A stretch of DNA of 64,000 nucleotides from Micromonospora matsumotoense (lineage in GTDB: Bacteria > Actinomycetota > Actinomycetes > Mycobacteriales > Micromonosporaceae), in contig NZ_FMCU01000005.1 of assembly GCF_900091525.1 (NCBI RefSeq), positions 124,001 through 188,000 on the forward strand, written 5' to 3'. Under the pieces are notes generated by a model that was not told where the DNA came from, searched no databases, and saw only the letters and a list, made by a program, of their open reading frames with translations. Position numbers and translations under genes: made by a program. Position 1 is the stretch's first letter; every line of letters begins with the position of its first letter. This document shows, piece by piece, positions 26,814 to 36,000 of the stretch.

Positions 26814-29240
26814 ATGACCGACGTAGCCAAGCAGACCGAGACGGTCACGCTCACCATCGACGGCGTCGAGGTCACCGCCCCCAAGGGGGCGCTGCTGATC
26901 CGGGTCGCCGAGCAGTTGGGCACCGAGATCCCCCGCTTCTGCGACCACCCGCTGCTGGCCCCGGCCGGCGCCTGCCGGCAGTGCCTGGTCGAGGTGGAGG
27001 GGCAGCGCAAGCCGGTCGCCTCCTGCACCCAGACCGTCGCCCAGGGCATGGTGGTCCGCACCCAGCTCAGCTCCCCGGTCGCCAAGAAGGCGCAGGAGGG
27101 GGTGATGGAGCTGCTGCTGCTCAACCACCCGCTGGACTGCCCGATGTGCGACAAGGGTGGTGAGTGCCCGCTGCAGAACCAGGCGATGTCCACCGGCCGC
27201 ACCGACTCCCGCTTCCACGAGCACAAGCGGGAGTACGTCAAGCCGATGGAGATCAGCACCCAGGTGCTGCTGGACCGGGAGCGCTGCGTGCTCTGCCAGC
27301 GCTGCACCCGGTTCTCCGAGGAGATCGCCGGCGACAAGTTCATCGACCTGATGGGCCGGTCGTCCGCCGAAGAGATCAACATCTACCGGGACGACGCGTA
27401 CGGCGCGGAGGGCGACGAGGGCGACGTCCCGTTCAACTCGTACTTCTCCGGCAACACCGTGCAGATCTGCCCGGTCGGCGCGCTCACCGGGGCGCAGTAC
27501 CGGTTCCGGGCCCGCCCGTTCGACCTGGTCTCCAGCCCGAGCGTCTGCGAGCACTGCTCGGCCGGCTGCGCCCAGCGCACCGACTGGCGGCGGGGCAAGG
27601 TGCTGCGCCGGCTCGCCGGGGACGACCCGCAGGTCAACGAGGAGTGGAACTGCGACAAGGGGCGGTGGGGCTTCCAGTACACCCGCGCCTTCGACCGGTT
27701 GAGCACCCCGCTGGTCCGCGACGAGAAGTCCGGTGAGCTGCGCGAGGCGTCCTGGAGCGAGGCGCTGACCCGGGCCGCCGACGGGCTGCGGGCCGCCCGC
27801 GACGAGGGTCGCGGGACGGCGGTGCTGACCGGTGGCCGGCTGACCGTCGAGGACGCCTACGCGTACGCGAAGTTCGCCCGGGTCGCCCTGAACACCAACG
27901 ACATCGACTTCCGGGCCCGGCCGGTCTCCCGCGAGGAGGCCGACTTCCTGGCCAGCACCGTCGCCGGGGTCACCGACGTGACCTACGCCGACGTGGAGAA
28001 GGCGTCCACGGTGGTGCTGGTCGGCCTGGAGCCGGAGGAGGAGTGCCCGATCCTCTTCCTGCGGCTGCGCAAGGCGTACCTGAAGAAGAAGCTGACGGTG
28101 TACGCGATCGCCCCGTTCGCCACCCGTGGCCTGGAGAAGCTCGGGGCCAAGCTGGCCCGGGTGGTGCCGGGCGAGGAGGCGAGCGTGCTCGCCGAGCACG
28201 ACACGGTGGCCGAGGCGCTGAGCGCCGAGGGCGCGATCCTGTTCGTCGGTGAGCGGCTGGCCGGCGTGCCGGGTGGCCTCTCCGCCGCCGCGGACGTCGC
28301 CCGGCGTACCGGTGCGAAGCTGGCCTGGGTGCCGCGCCGCGCGGGTGACCGGGGTGCGGTCGACGCGGGCTGCCTGCCCAACCTGCTGCCCGGCGGGCGT
28401 CCGGTGACCGAGCCCTCGGCCCGTGCCGAGTTGGGTGAGGCGTGGGACATCCCGGCCGGGGTGATCCCCAGCCAGGCCGGTCGGGACACCGACCAGATCC
28501 TCGCCGCCGCCGCGAACGGCCAGCTCGGCGCCCTGGTGGTGGCCGGGGTGGACCCGGCCGACCTGGCCGACCCGCGGCTGGCCGAACAGGCCCTCGACGC
28601 GGTGCCCTTCCTGGTCAGCCTGGAGCTGCGCAACTCGGCGGTGGCCCGCCGGGCGGACGTGGTGCTCCCGGTCGCGCCGGTGGTCGAGAAGGCCGGCAGC
28701 TTCCTGGACTGGGAGGGCCGGCTGCGCACCTTCGAGGCGGTGCTGCACACCGCCGCGATGACCGACGGCCGGGTGCTGGACGCGATCGCCGCGCAGCTCG
28801 ACGTGCGGCTCGGCACCGGCGACGTGTCGAGCGTGCGCCGGGAGTTGGGCGCGCTGCCGCCGACCCGGGCCGACCGGCCGGTCACCCCCTCGGTGGCCCC
28901 GGGGGCCGTGCCCCAGCCGGGCGCGGGCGAGGCGGTGCTGGCCACCTGGCACCAGCTGATCGACCTGGGCAGCCTCACCGACGGCGACGAGCACCTCGCC
29001 GGCACCGCCCGTCCGCCGGTGGTCCGGCTGGGCAAGGGCACCGCCGAGACGCTCGGCGTGGCCGACGGTGACCCGGTCACGGTGGGCACCGACCGGGGTG
29101 CGGTCACCCTGCCGGCGGCGATCACCGAGATGCCCGACGGCGTCGTCTGGCTGCCGACCAACTCGCCCGGTTCGACCGTCCGGCGCAGCCTCGGCACCGC
29201 GTCCGGCACGGTGGTCCGGATCTCCGGAGGTGCACAGTGA
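26814..29240 (+). CDS. nuoG: NADH-quinone oxidoreductase subunit G (Fe-S relay)
   Basis: NuoG passes electrons through several Fe-S clusters in the peripheral arm. In the 808-residue protein the N-terminal ferredoxin has [15 protein letters not shown] and a later Cys in [24 protein letters not shown] and [10 protein letters not shown] bind further clusters. [10 protein letters not shown] plus a distal Cys (NCDKGRWG) form the extra N7-type cluster seen in some bacteria. The C-terminal half is a molybdopterin-oxidoreductase-like domain without cofactor. Length is like mycobacterial NuoG. GTGA overlap with nuoH. Confidence 0.96.
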   Translation: MTDVAKQTETVTLTIDGVEVTAPKGALLIRVAEQLGTEIPRFCDHPLLAPAGACRQCLVEVEGQRKPVASCTQTVAQGMVVRTQLSSPVAKKAQEGVMELLLLNHPLDCPMCDKGGECPLQNQAMSTGRTDSRFHEHKREYVKPMEISTQVLLDRERCVLCQRCTRFSEEIAGDKFIDLMGRSSAEEINIYRDDAYGAEGDEGDVPFNSYFSGNTVQICPVGALTGAQYRFRARPFDLVSSPSVCEHCSAGCAQRTDWRRGKVLRRLAGDDPQVNEEWNCDKGRWGFQYTRAFDRLSTPLVRDEKSGELREASWSEALTRAADGLRAARDEGRGTAVLTGGRLTVEDAYAYAKFARVALNTNDIDFRARPVSREEADFLASTVAGVTDVTYADVEKASTVVLVGLEPEEECPILFLRLRKAYLKKKLTVYAIAPFATRGLEKLGAKLARVVPGEEASVLAEHDTVAEALSAEGAILFVGERLAGVPGGLSAAADVARRTGAKLAWVPRRAGDRGAVDAGCLPNLLPGGRPVTEPSARAELGEAWDIPAGVIPSQAGRDTDQILAAAANGQLGALVVAGVDPADLADPRLAEQALDAVPFLVSLELRNSAVARRADVVLPVAPVVEKAGSFLDWEGRLRTFEAVLHTAAMTDGRVLDAIAAQLDVRLGTGDVSSVRRELGALPPTRADRPVTPSVAPGAVPQPGAGEAVLATWHQLIDLGSLTDGDEHLAGTARPPVVRLGKGTAETLGVADGDPVTVGTDRGAVTLPAAITEMPDGVVWLPTNSPGSTVRRSLGTASGTVVRISGGAQ

Positions 29241-30589
29241 ACACCCTCCTCCTGGCGCAGGACCCGACGCTTGCCGACTTCGGTCGGGACCCGTGGTGGC
29301 TGGTCCTCATCAAGATCGTCTTCGCCTTCGTCTTCGGTCTGCTCGCCACCCTGCTCGGCGTCTGGTTCGAGCGGCGGGTCGTCGGCTACATGCAGGTCCG
29401 GCCCGGCCCGAACCAGGTCGGCCCGTTCGGCCTGCTGCAGACCCTCGCCGACGGCCTCAAGATGGCCTTCAAGGAGGACATCCTCCCGAAGTCCGCCGAC
29501 AAGGTGGTCTACTTCTTCGCGCCGGTCATCTCGGTGGTCTGTGCGGTCACCGCGCTGTCGGTGGTCCCGTTCGGCCCGATGGTGAGCATCTTCGGCCACC
29601 GGACGCCGTTGCAGGTCACCGACGTGCCGGTGGCGGTGCTGGTGCTGCTGGCCTGCTCGTCGCTGGCCGTCTACGGCATCGTGCTCGGCGGCTGGGCCTC
29701 CGGCTCGACGTACCCGCTGCTCGGCGGGCTGCGCTCCAGCGCCCAGATGATCTCCTACGAGGTCGCCATGGGGCTGAGCATCGTCGCGGTGTTCATGACC
29801 GCCGGCACCATGTCCACCAGCGGGATCGTCGCCGCCCAGGGGGACGCCACCCGGCTCACCATCGCCGGCGTCGAGATCCCGGCCCCGGGCTGGTACGCGA
29901 TCCTGCTGCTGCCCAGCTTCATCATCTTCTTCATCGCCACCGTCGGGGAGACCAACCGGGCGCCGTTCGACCTGCCCGAGGCCGAGTCGGAGCTGGTCGC
30001 CGGCTTCATGACCGAGTACAGCTCGCTGAAGTTCGCGCTCTTCATGCTCTCCGAGTACGTCGCCATGGTGACCATGTCCGCGGTCACCACGACGCTCTTC
30101 CTCGGTGGTTGGCGGGCCCCCTGGCCGATCACGCTGTGGGGGGACGCCAACACCGGCTGGTGGCCGATGCTCTGGTTCTTCGGCAAGGTGCTGCTGCTGG
30201 TCTTCGTCTTCGTCTGGCTCCGGGGCACCCTGCCCCGGCTGCGCTACGACCAGTTCATGCGCTTCGGCTGGAAGGTGCTGCTCCCGATCAACCTGGTCTG
30301 GATCCTGGTCCTGGCCGGGCTGCGCTCCATCGAGGACTGGCAGTCGCGCGACCGGCTGCTCGCCACCGCCGTCGGCGCGGGTGTGCTGCTGCTGGCGACG
30401 CTGCTGTGGCCGAGCCGCAAGCCGGCCCCGAAGCCGACCCCGCAGGAACAGGCCGACAGCCGGCCGTACGGCAGCTTCCCGCTGCCCCCGCTGGATCTAC
30501 AGGTACCGCCGAGCCCGCGCACCAAGCGCGTGGTCGCCGAGCGGGAGCCGGCCAACATCGCCACCGGCTCCGACTCTCAGGAGGTGTGA
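29237..30589 (+). CDS. nuoH: NADH-quinone oxidoreductase subunit H
   Basis: NuoH is the membrane subunit that forms the floor of the quinone chamber and links it to the proton pumps. The 450-residue protein has about eight to nine membrane helices and the conserved stretches [21 protein letters not shown] (in two parts), [20 protein letters not shown] and [19 protein letters not shown] hydrophilic C-terminal tail of about 45 residues (after WPSRKPAP) extends into the cytoplasm. GTG 29237 overlaps the nuoG stop. nuoI starts one base after its stop. Confidence 0.97.
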   Translation: MNTLLLAQDPTLADFGRDPWWLVLIKIVFAFVFGLLATLLGVWFERRVVGYMQVRPGPNQVGPFGLLQTLADGLKMAFKEDILPKSADKVVYFFAPVISVVCAVTALSVVPFGPMVSIFGHRTPLQVTDVPVAVLVLLACSSLAVYGIVLGGWASGSTYPLLGGLRSSAQMISYEVAMGLSIVAVFMTAGTMSTSGIVAAQGDATRLTIAGVEIPAPGWYAILLLPSFIIFFIATVGETNRAPFDLPEAESELVAGFMTEYSSLKFALFMLSEYVAMVTMSAVTTTLFLGGWRAPWPITLWGDANTGWWPMLWFFGKVLLLVFVFVWLRGTLPRLRYDQFMRFGWKVLLPINLVWILVLAGLRSIEDWQSRDRLLATAVGAGVLLLATLLWPSRKPAPKPTPQEQADSRPYGSFPLPPLDLQVPPSPRTKRVVAEREPANIATGSDSQEV

Positions 30590-30590
30590 C

Positions 30591-31250
30591 GTGGGCGCGA
30601 TCACCGGAACGTTCAAGGGCTTCGGTGTCACCTTCTCGCACATGTTCAGGAAGGTCGTCACCACCGACTACCCGTTCAAGCCGCCGGTCTCGGCGCCGCG
30701 CTACCACGGGCGGCACATCCTCAACCGGCACCCGGACGGCCTGGAGAAGTGCATCGGCTGCGAGCTGTGCGCCTGGGCCTGCCCGGCGGACGCGATCTTC
30801 GTCGAGGGTGGCGACAACACCGACGAGCAGCGCTTCTCGCCGGGCGAGCGGTACGCCAGCGTCTACCAGATCAACTACGCCCGGTGCATCTTCTGCGGGC
30901 TCTGCATCGAGGCCTGCCCGACCCGTTCGCTGACCATGAGCAACGAGTACGAGCTGGCCCGGGACAACCGGCAGGACCTGATCTTCACCAAGGAGCAGTT
31001 GCTCGCTCCGCTGCTCGAAGGCATGGAGCAGCCGCCGCACCCGATGCGGCTCGGTGACAGCGAGAAGGACTACTACGTCGGCGCGCTGACCAACCCGGGC
31101 ACCTCGGCCGGTGCCGAGCAGTCGCCGATGGGGTCCGGCGGCTACCGGGTCGAGGAGCACCCCGGGGTGACCTTCCCGGGTGCCGAGCAGGCGGCCCAAC
31201 GGGCCGGCGCGGCCGACGGGTCGGCAGCGGGCAAGGGAGCCGGAGCATGA
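30591..31250 (+). CDS. nuoI: NADH-quinone oxidoreductase subunit I (two [4Fe-4S] clusters)
   Basis: NuoI carries clusters N6a and N6b. The 219-residue protein has both ferredoxin motifs: [16 protein letters not shown] (about 54-69) and [16 protein letters not shown] (about 98-113). A Gly/Ala-rich tail of about 50 residues after [10 protein letters not shown] is an actinobacterial extension. GTG 30591 is preceded by GGAGGTGTGAC. The ATGA overlap with nuoJ couples translation. Confidence 0.97.
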   Translation: MGAITGTFKGFGVTFSHMFRKVVTTDYPFKPPVSAPRYHGRHILNRHPDGLEKCIGCELCAWACPADAIFVEGGDNTDEQRFSPGERYASVYQINYARCIFCGLCIEACPTRSLTMSNEYELARDNRQDLIFTKEQLLAPLLEGMEQPPHPMRLGDSEKDYYVGALTNPGTSAGAEQSPMGSGGYRVEEHPGVTFPGAEQAAQRAGAADGSAAGKGAGA

Positions 31251-32017
31251 ACACGTCCACGGTGCTCGCCGCGGCGGGCCAGGTGACCGGGGGTGAGGAG
31301 GTCACCTTCTGGATCCTCGCCCCGTTGGCGCTGATCGGCGCGATCGGCATGGTCTGGGCACGCAACGCCGTGCACTCGGCGCTCTTCCTGGTGCTCACCA
31401 TGCTCTGCCTGGGCGTGTTCTACGTCCTGCAGGCCGGGCCGTTCATCGGCATGGTGCAGATCATCGTCTACACCGGCGCGATCATGATGCTGTTCCTGTT
31501 CGTGCTGATGCTGGTCGGTCGGGACGCCTCCGACTCGCTGATCGAGACGCTGCGCGGCCAGCGGGTCGCCGCGGTGGTGCTCGGACTCGGCTTCGCCGGG
31601 CTGGTCGGCACCGGCCTCTACCGGGCGCTGAACGGGGTCGCCGCAGTCGGTCTGGAGCAGGCCAACGCGGAGGGCAACGTGCAGGGCATCGCCCGGCTGC
31701 TCTTCACCAAGTACGTCCTCGCCTTCGAGCTGACGTCCGCGCTGCTGATCACGGCGGCGATCGGCGCGATGGTGCTGGCGCACATCGAGCGGCGCAAGGA
31801 AGACAAGATGGACCAGGTCGCCACCATGAAGGCCCGGTTCCGCCCCGGCAACTACCCGGGCCCGAAGCCCGGCCCGGGCATCTTCGCCACCTCCTCCTCG
31901 GTGGCCACCCCGGCCCGGCTGCCCGACGGCCGGCTGACCGACCGCAGCACCCCGGCGATCCTGCCGCAGCGGGAGCTGACCGCCGAGGAAACCACCCTGA
32001 AGGGGACGGAACGGTGA
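31247..32017 (+). CDS. nuoJ: NADH-quinone oxidoreductase subunit J
   Basis: NuoJ is a membrane subunit of the proton-pumping arm. The 256-residue protein has five hydrophobic segments in its first 170 residues, with [20 protein letters not shown] (helix 2 region) and [20 protein letters not shown] (helix 3, with its pi-bulge). The last 80 residues are hydrophilic and Pro-rich. ATG 31247 overlaps the nuoI stop. Its stop codon TGA is the first part of the tandem repeat lying between nuoJ and nuoK. Confidence 0.96.
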   Translation: MNTSTVLAAAGQVTGGEEVTFWILAPLALIGAIGMVWARNAVHSALFLVLTMLCLGVFYVLQAGPFIGMVQIIVYTGAIMMLFLFVLMLVGRDASDSLIETLRGQRVAAVVLGLGFAGLVGTGLYRALNGVAAVGLEQANAEGNVQGIARLLFTKYVLAFELTSALLITAAIGAMVLAHIERRKEDKMDQVATMKARFRPGNYPGPKPGPGIFATSSSVATPARLPDGRLTDRSTPAILPQRELTAEETTLKGTER

Positions 32018-32119
32018 GCGCGAGGAGTGCAGCGAAGCGGAGCCCCGCAGTCGCGAACGGCAGCGTGGCCTCGGTGAGCGCGAGGAGTGCAGCGAAGCGG
32101 AGCCCCGCAGTCGCGAACG
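32012..32119 (+). repeat. Tandem nuo intergenic repeat, two copies with 60-base period
   Basis: Two identical 47-base blocks start at 32012 and 32072: CGGTGAGCGCGAGGAGTGCA, then GCGAAGCGGAGCCCCGCAGT, then CGCGAAC. The copies are separated by 12-13 bases. The TGA in the first copy is the nuoJ stop. The sequence after the second copy ends with a purine-rich GAAAGG and CGGTGAGC at the nuoK start. Shortened relatives lie between nuoB and nuoC and between nuoF and nuoG. Confidence 0.9.
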
Positions 32120-32132
32120 AAAGGCCGGTCCG

Positions 32133-32432
32133 GTGAGCCCTGACTACTACCTGATCCTGGCGGCGGTGCTGTTCACCATCGGCGCGGTCGGCGTGCTGGT
32201 GCGGCGCAACGCGATCGTGCTGTTCATGTGCGTCGAGCTGATGCTCAACGCGGCCAACCTGACGCTGGTCACCTTCAGCCGGATCAACGGTGACCTCAAC
32301 GGACAGATCATGGCGTTCTTCGTGATGGTGGTGGCGGCGGCCGAGGTCGTGGTCGGGCTCGCGATCATCATGTCGATCTTCCGGACCCGACGCTCCGCGA
32401 GCGTCGACGACGCCAACCTGCTGAAGTACTAA
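32133..32432 (+). CDS. nuoK: NADH-quinone oxidoreductase subunit K
   Basis: NuoK is a three-helix membrane subunit related to MrpC antiporter proteins. The 99-residue protein has helices at about 3-22, 28-50 and 60-84. It carries the conserved glutamates in [13 protein letters not shown] (helix 2) and [17 protein letters not shown] (helix 3), both needed for proton transfer. The GTG 32133 start follows the repeat region, with GAAAGG about eight bases upstream. nuoL follows after 12 bases. Confidence 0.96.
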   Translation: MSPDYYLILAAVLFTIGAVGVLVRRNAIVLFMCVELMLNAANLTLVTFSRINGDLNGQIMAFFVMVVAAAEVVVGLAIIMSIFRTRRSASVDDANLLKY

Positions 32433-32444
32433 AGGGGCCCTGCG

Positions 32445-34403
32445 GTGGATGAGATTCTGACGTACGCCCAGGCAGAGCCGGCGGGTGCCGTCACCTACGC
32501 GGCGGCGGACGGCCTGCTGAGCAGCGTCTGGCTGCTGGTGGCGATCCCGCTGGTCAGCGCGGCGATCCTGCTGCTGCTCGGCCGGCGGGCCGACCGCTGG
32601 GGACACTGGCTGGGCGTGGCCGCGATCGGTGCCGCGTTCGTGCTGGGGCTCACCTCGTTCTTCCAGCTGCGCGGGCTGGAGAACAAGTCCGTCGAGCTGA
32701 GCCTCTGGGACTTCATCACCGTCGGCAACCTGAGGGTGGACTTCGGTCTGCTCTTCGACCCGTTGGCCGCGGTCTTCGTCCTGCTGATCACCGGGGTGGG
32801 CTTCCTGATCCACCTCTACGCGGTCGAGTACATGGCGCACGACGAGGGCCGGCGACGGTTCTTCGCGTACTTCAACCTCTTCGTCGCCGCGATGCTGCTG
32901 CTGGTGCTCGGCAACAACTACGTGATGCTCTACTTCGGCTGGGAGGGCGTCGGCCTGGCGTCGTACCTGCTGATCTCCTTCTGGTACGGGCGGCCGAGCG
33001 CGGCCACCGCCGGCAAGAAGGCGTTCCTGATGAACCGGGTCGGCGACGCCGGCCTGGCGATCGGCATCTTCATCCTGTTCGCCACCCTCGGCACCACTCA
33101 GTACGACGAGGTCTTCACCGGCGTCGGCGGGCTGGCCAGCGGCACGGTGCTGGTGTTGGGCCTGCTGCTGCTGCTCGGGGCGGCCGGCAAGTCCGGTCAG
33201 TTCCCGCTCCAGGCGTGGCTGCCGGACGCGATGGAGGGCCCGACCCCGGTGTCGGCGCTCATCCACGCCGCCACCATGGTCACCGCGGGTGTCTACCTGA
33301 TCGCCCGGTCCAACCCGATCTTCTCGGCCAACGAGACCCTGCAACTCGTGGTGGTCAGCGTCGGCGCGCTGACCCTGCTGATGGGCTGCATCATCGGCGC
33401 GGCCAAGGACGACATCAAGCGGGTGCTGGCCTGGTCGACCGTCAGCCAGATCGGCTACATGTTCCTCGGTGTCGGCCTCGGCGGCGCGGCGTACGCGCTG
33501 GCCATCGTGCACCTGCTGGCGCACGGCTTCTTCAAGGCCAACATGTTCCTCGGTGCCGGCTCGGTCATGCACGGCATGAACGACCAGGTGGACATCCGCC
33601 GCTTCGGCGGGCTGTCGAAGTACATGAAGGTCACCTGGATCACCTTCATGATGGGTTGGCTCGCCATCATCGGCATGTTCCCGTTCTCCGGCTTCTTCTC
33701 CAAGGAGCCGATCATCGTGGCCGCGTTCGAGCGGGAGGGCTGGACGGCCTGGCTGTTCGGCGGGGCGGCGCTGCTCGGTGCCGGGCTGACCGCCTTCTAC
33801 ATGACCCGGCTGTTCGTCCTCACCTTCCACGGCCCGAAGCGGTGGACCGAGGACATCGAGCACCCGCACGAGTCGCCGAAGCTGATGACCATCCCGCTGA
33901 TCCTGCTGGCGGTCGGCTCGGTCGGCGCCGGCTTCCTGCTCGCCACCTCCGTACCGGACTGGCTCACCGCCACCGCCGGGCTGGGCGGCGAGCACGCCGA
34001 GCACGCCGCCGTGCTGCCGCACTGGCTGCTCACCGCGCTGTCGCTGGTGGTGACGGTGCTCGGTGCCGGGCTGGCCTGGGCGCTGTTCCGCAACGGCACG
34101 GCCACCGCGCCGCAGCCGGCCGGGGTGCTGGTCACCGCCGCCCGGCGCAACCTCTACACGGACGCCTTCAACGAGGTGGTCTTCGAGAAGCCGGGCATCT
34201 TCCTCACCCGGGCGCTGGTCTACCTGGACAACCGGGGCATCGACGGGCTGGTCAACGGCCTGGCCGCCGGGGTCGGGGGCGGTTCGGGTCGGCTCCGGCG
34301 CTGGCAGACCGGCTTCGTCCGGTCGTACGCGACCTCGATCCTGACCGGCGCGCTGCTCGTGGTGGCGGCGTTCCTGGCGGTGCAGGCGGGGTGGCTGGCG
34401 TGA
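32445..34403 (+). CDS. nuoL: NADH-quinone oxidoreductase subunit L (proton-pumping)
   Basis: NuoL is the distal Mrp-like antiporter subunit with a long lateral helix. The 652-residue protein has about 15-16 membrane helices. Typical stretches are NNYVMLYFGWEGVGLASYLLI, split here as NNYVMLYFGWEGVGL and ASYLLISFWYG. Others are GKSGQFPLQAWLPDAMEGPT and HAATMVTAGVYLIAR, with the catalytic Lys and Glu positions present. GTG 32445 is preceded by AAAGGGGCC. A 22-codon micro-ORF overlaps its stop codon and leads to nuoM. Confidence 0.96.
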   Translation: MDEILTYAQAEPAGAVTYAAADGLLSSVWLLVAIPLVSAAILLLLGRRADRWGHWLGVAAIGAAFVLGLTSFFQLRGLENKSVELSLWDFITVGNLRVDFGLLFDPLAAVFVLLITGVGFLIHLYAVEYMAHDEGRRRFFAYFNLFVAAMLLLVLGNNYVMLYFGWEGVGLASYLLISFWYGRPSAATAGKKAFLMNRVGDAGLAIGIFILFATLGTTQYDEVFTGVGGLASGTVLVLGLLLLLGAAGKSGQFPLQAWLPDAMEGPTPVSALIHAATMVTAGVYLIARSNPIFSANETLQLVVVSVGALTLLMGCIIGAAKDDIKRVLAWSTVSQIGYMFLGVGLGGAAYALAIVHLLAHGFFKANMFLGAGSVMHGMNDQVDIRRFGGLSKYMKVTWITFMMGWLAIIGMFPFSGFFSKEPIIVAAFEREGWTAWLFGGAALLGAGLTAFYMTRLFVLTFHGPKRWTEDIEHPHESPKLMTIPLILLAVGSVGAGFLLATSVPDWLTATAGLGGEHAEHAAVLPHWLLTALSLVVTVLGAGLAWALFRNGTATAPQPAGVLVTAARRNLYTDAFNEVVFEKPGIFLTRALVYLDNRGIDGLVNGLAAGVGGGSGRLRRWQTGFVRSYATSILTGALLVVAAFLAVQAGWLA

Positions 34404-34468
34404 TCGACCTCAAGGCGACCGCCCCCGCCGGCGGACCCCGCATCCACGACGGAGGTAAGGCCGCATAA
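34400..34468 (+). CDS. Possible 22-codon micro-ORF bridging nuoL and nuoM
   Basis: GTG 34400 overlaps the nuoL stop (GTGA), and the TAA at 34466-34468 overlaps the nuoM ATG (TAATG). The encoded peptide would be VIDLKATAPAGGPRIHDGGK plus AA. It contains the GGAGG that serves nuoM at 34451-34455. It may carry ribosomes across the gap for translational coupling, or be fortuitous. Confidence 0.4.
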   Translation: MIDLKATAPAGGPRIHDGGKAA

Positions 34469-36000
34469 TGTCCAACTTCCCGTTCCTCTCGGTGCTGACC
34501 GTGGCACCGCTGGTCGGCGCCCTGGTCGTGGCCTTCCTGCCGCGTCGCCGGCCCGACCTGGCCAAGCAGGTGGCGTTCGGCTGGTCGCTGCTGGTGCTGG
34601 CGCTGTCGGTGGTGATGTGGGTCGCGTTCCAGGCCGACGGTGACCGGCTCCAGTTCCGCGAGTCGTACCCGTGGATCCCCACCTGGGACGTCAACTTCAC
34701 CTTCGCCGTCGACGGCATCGCGCTGGTCATGCTGATGCTGATCGCGGTGCTGGTGCCGTTGGTGATCCTGGCCTCCTGGCACGACGCCGACGCGTCGAAG
34801 CGGTCGGTGCCGGCCTACTTCGCCCTGCTGCTCGTCCTCGAATCCACGATGATCGGCGTCTTCGCCGCCGCCGACGTCTTCCTGTTCTATGTGTTCTTCG
34901 AGGTCATGCTGGTGCCGATGTACTTCCTGATCGGCAGCTACGGCGGCCACCAGCGGCAGTACGCGGCGGTGAAGTTCTTCCTCTACTCGCTGGTCGGCGG
35001 CCTGTTCATGCTGGCCGCGGTGATCGGCCTGTGGGTGGTCGGCGGCAAGACCTTCGACTGGCAGACGCTGACCCAGGTGGACATCTCCACCGGCACCGAG
35101 CGGTGGCTGTTCCTCGGCTTCTTCCTCGCCTTCGCGATCAAGGCGCCGTTCTTCCCGTTCCACACCTGGCTGCCGGACGCCGGTCGGGCCGCTCCGGCGG
35201 GTGCCGCCGCGCTGCTGGTCGGGGTGCTGGACAAGGTCGGCACCTTCGGCATCCTGCGCTACTGCCTGCCGCTGTTCCCCGAGGCGTCGAAGTGGTTCGC
35301 GCCGTGGGCGCTGGCGCTGGGGTTGATCGGCATCCTCTACGCCGCGTTGCTCGCCGTCGGCCAGTCGGACCTGAAGCGGCTGGTGTCCTACACCTCGATC
35401 GCGCACTTCGGGTTCATCGGGGTCGGCATCTTCGCCTTCACCACCCAGGCGGGCACCGGCGCGGTCCTCTACATGCTCAACCACGGGCTCGCCACCGGCC
35501 TGCTCTTCCTGGTCGTCGGGATGCTCATCGCCCGTCGGGGCTCGTCGCTGATCTCCGACTTCGGCGGGGCGGGCAAGCTGGTGCCGCTGCTGGCCGGGGT
35601 GCTCTTCTTCGCCGGTCTGGCCTCGCTGGCGCTGCCCGGCACCGCGCCGTTCGTCTCCGAGTTCCTGGTGCTGATCGGCACCTTCACGGTGAACAAGCCG
35701 GTCGCGGTGATCGCCACCCTGGGCATCATCCTGGCCGCCGCGTACGTGCTGTGGATGGTGCAACGCACCACCCAGGGCACGCTCAACCCGGAGTTGACCG
35801 AGGTCAAGGCGATGCACCGCGACCTCACCCTGCGCGAGAAGGCCGTGGTCGCCCCGCTGATCGCCCTGATCTTGCTGCTCGGCTTCTATCCCAAGCCGGT
35901 CACCGATGTGATCAACCCCGCCGTCCAGGCGACCATGCAGGACGTCGGCAAGACCGATCCCGCCCCTGAGGTCGGCAGCGTCCAGGAGGCTGCAAAGTGA
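34468..36000 (+). CDS. nuoM: NADH-quinone oxidoreductase subunit M (proton-pumping)
   Basis: NuoM is a middle Mrp-like antiporter subunit. The 510-residue protein has about 14 membrane helices. Conserved stretches are FFEVMLVPMYFLIGSYGG (helix 5 Glu, about 146-163), AFAIKAPFFPFHTWLPDAG (helix 7 Lys) and LVSYTSIAHFGFI. ATG 34468 has GGAGG about 12 bases upstream. Its stop overlaps the nuoN start (GTGA). Confidence 0.97.
   Translation: MSNFPFLSVLTVAPLVGALVVAFLPRRRPDLAKQVAFGWSLLVLALSVVMWVAFQADGDRLQFRESYPWIPTWDVNFTFAVDGIALVMLMLIAVLVPLVILASWHDADASKRSVPAYFALLLVLESTMIGVFAAADVFLFYVFFEVMLVPMYFLIGSYGGHQRQYAAVKFFLYSLVGGLFMLAAVIGLWVVGGKTFDWQTLTQVDISTGTERWLFLGFFLAFAIKAPFFPFHTWLPDAGRAAPAGAAALLVGVLDKVGTFGILRYCLPLFPEASKWFAPWALALGLIGILYAALLAVGQSDLKRLVSYTSIAHFGFIGVGIFAFTTQAGTGAVLYMLNHGLATGLLFLVVGMLIARRGSSLISDFGGAGKLVPLLAGVLFFAGLASLALPGTAPFVSEFLVLIGTFTVNKPVAVIATLGIILAAAYVLWMVQRTTQGTLNPELTEVKAMHRDLTLREKAVVAPLIALILLLGFYPKPVTDVINPAVQATMQDVGKTDPAPEVGSVQEAAK

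Noticed and set aside
25010..27382. Open frame of about 790 codons antisense to nuoE, nuoF and nuoG
   Set aside because: The sense genes are unmistakable complex I subunits; the antisense protein has no recognisable domain.
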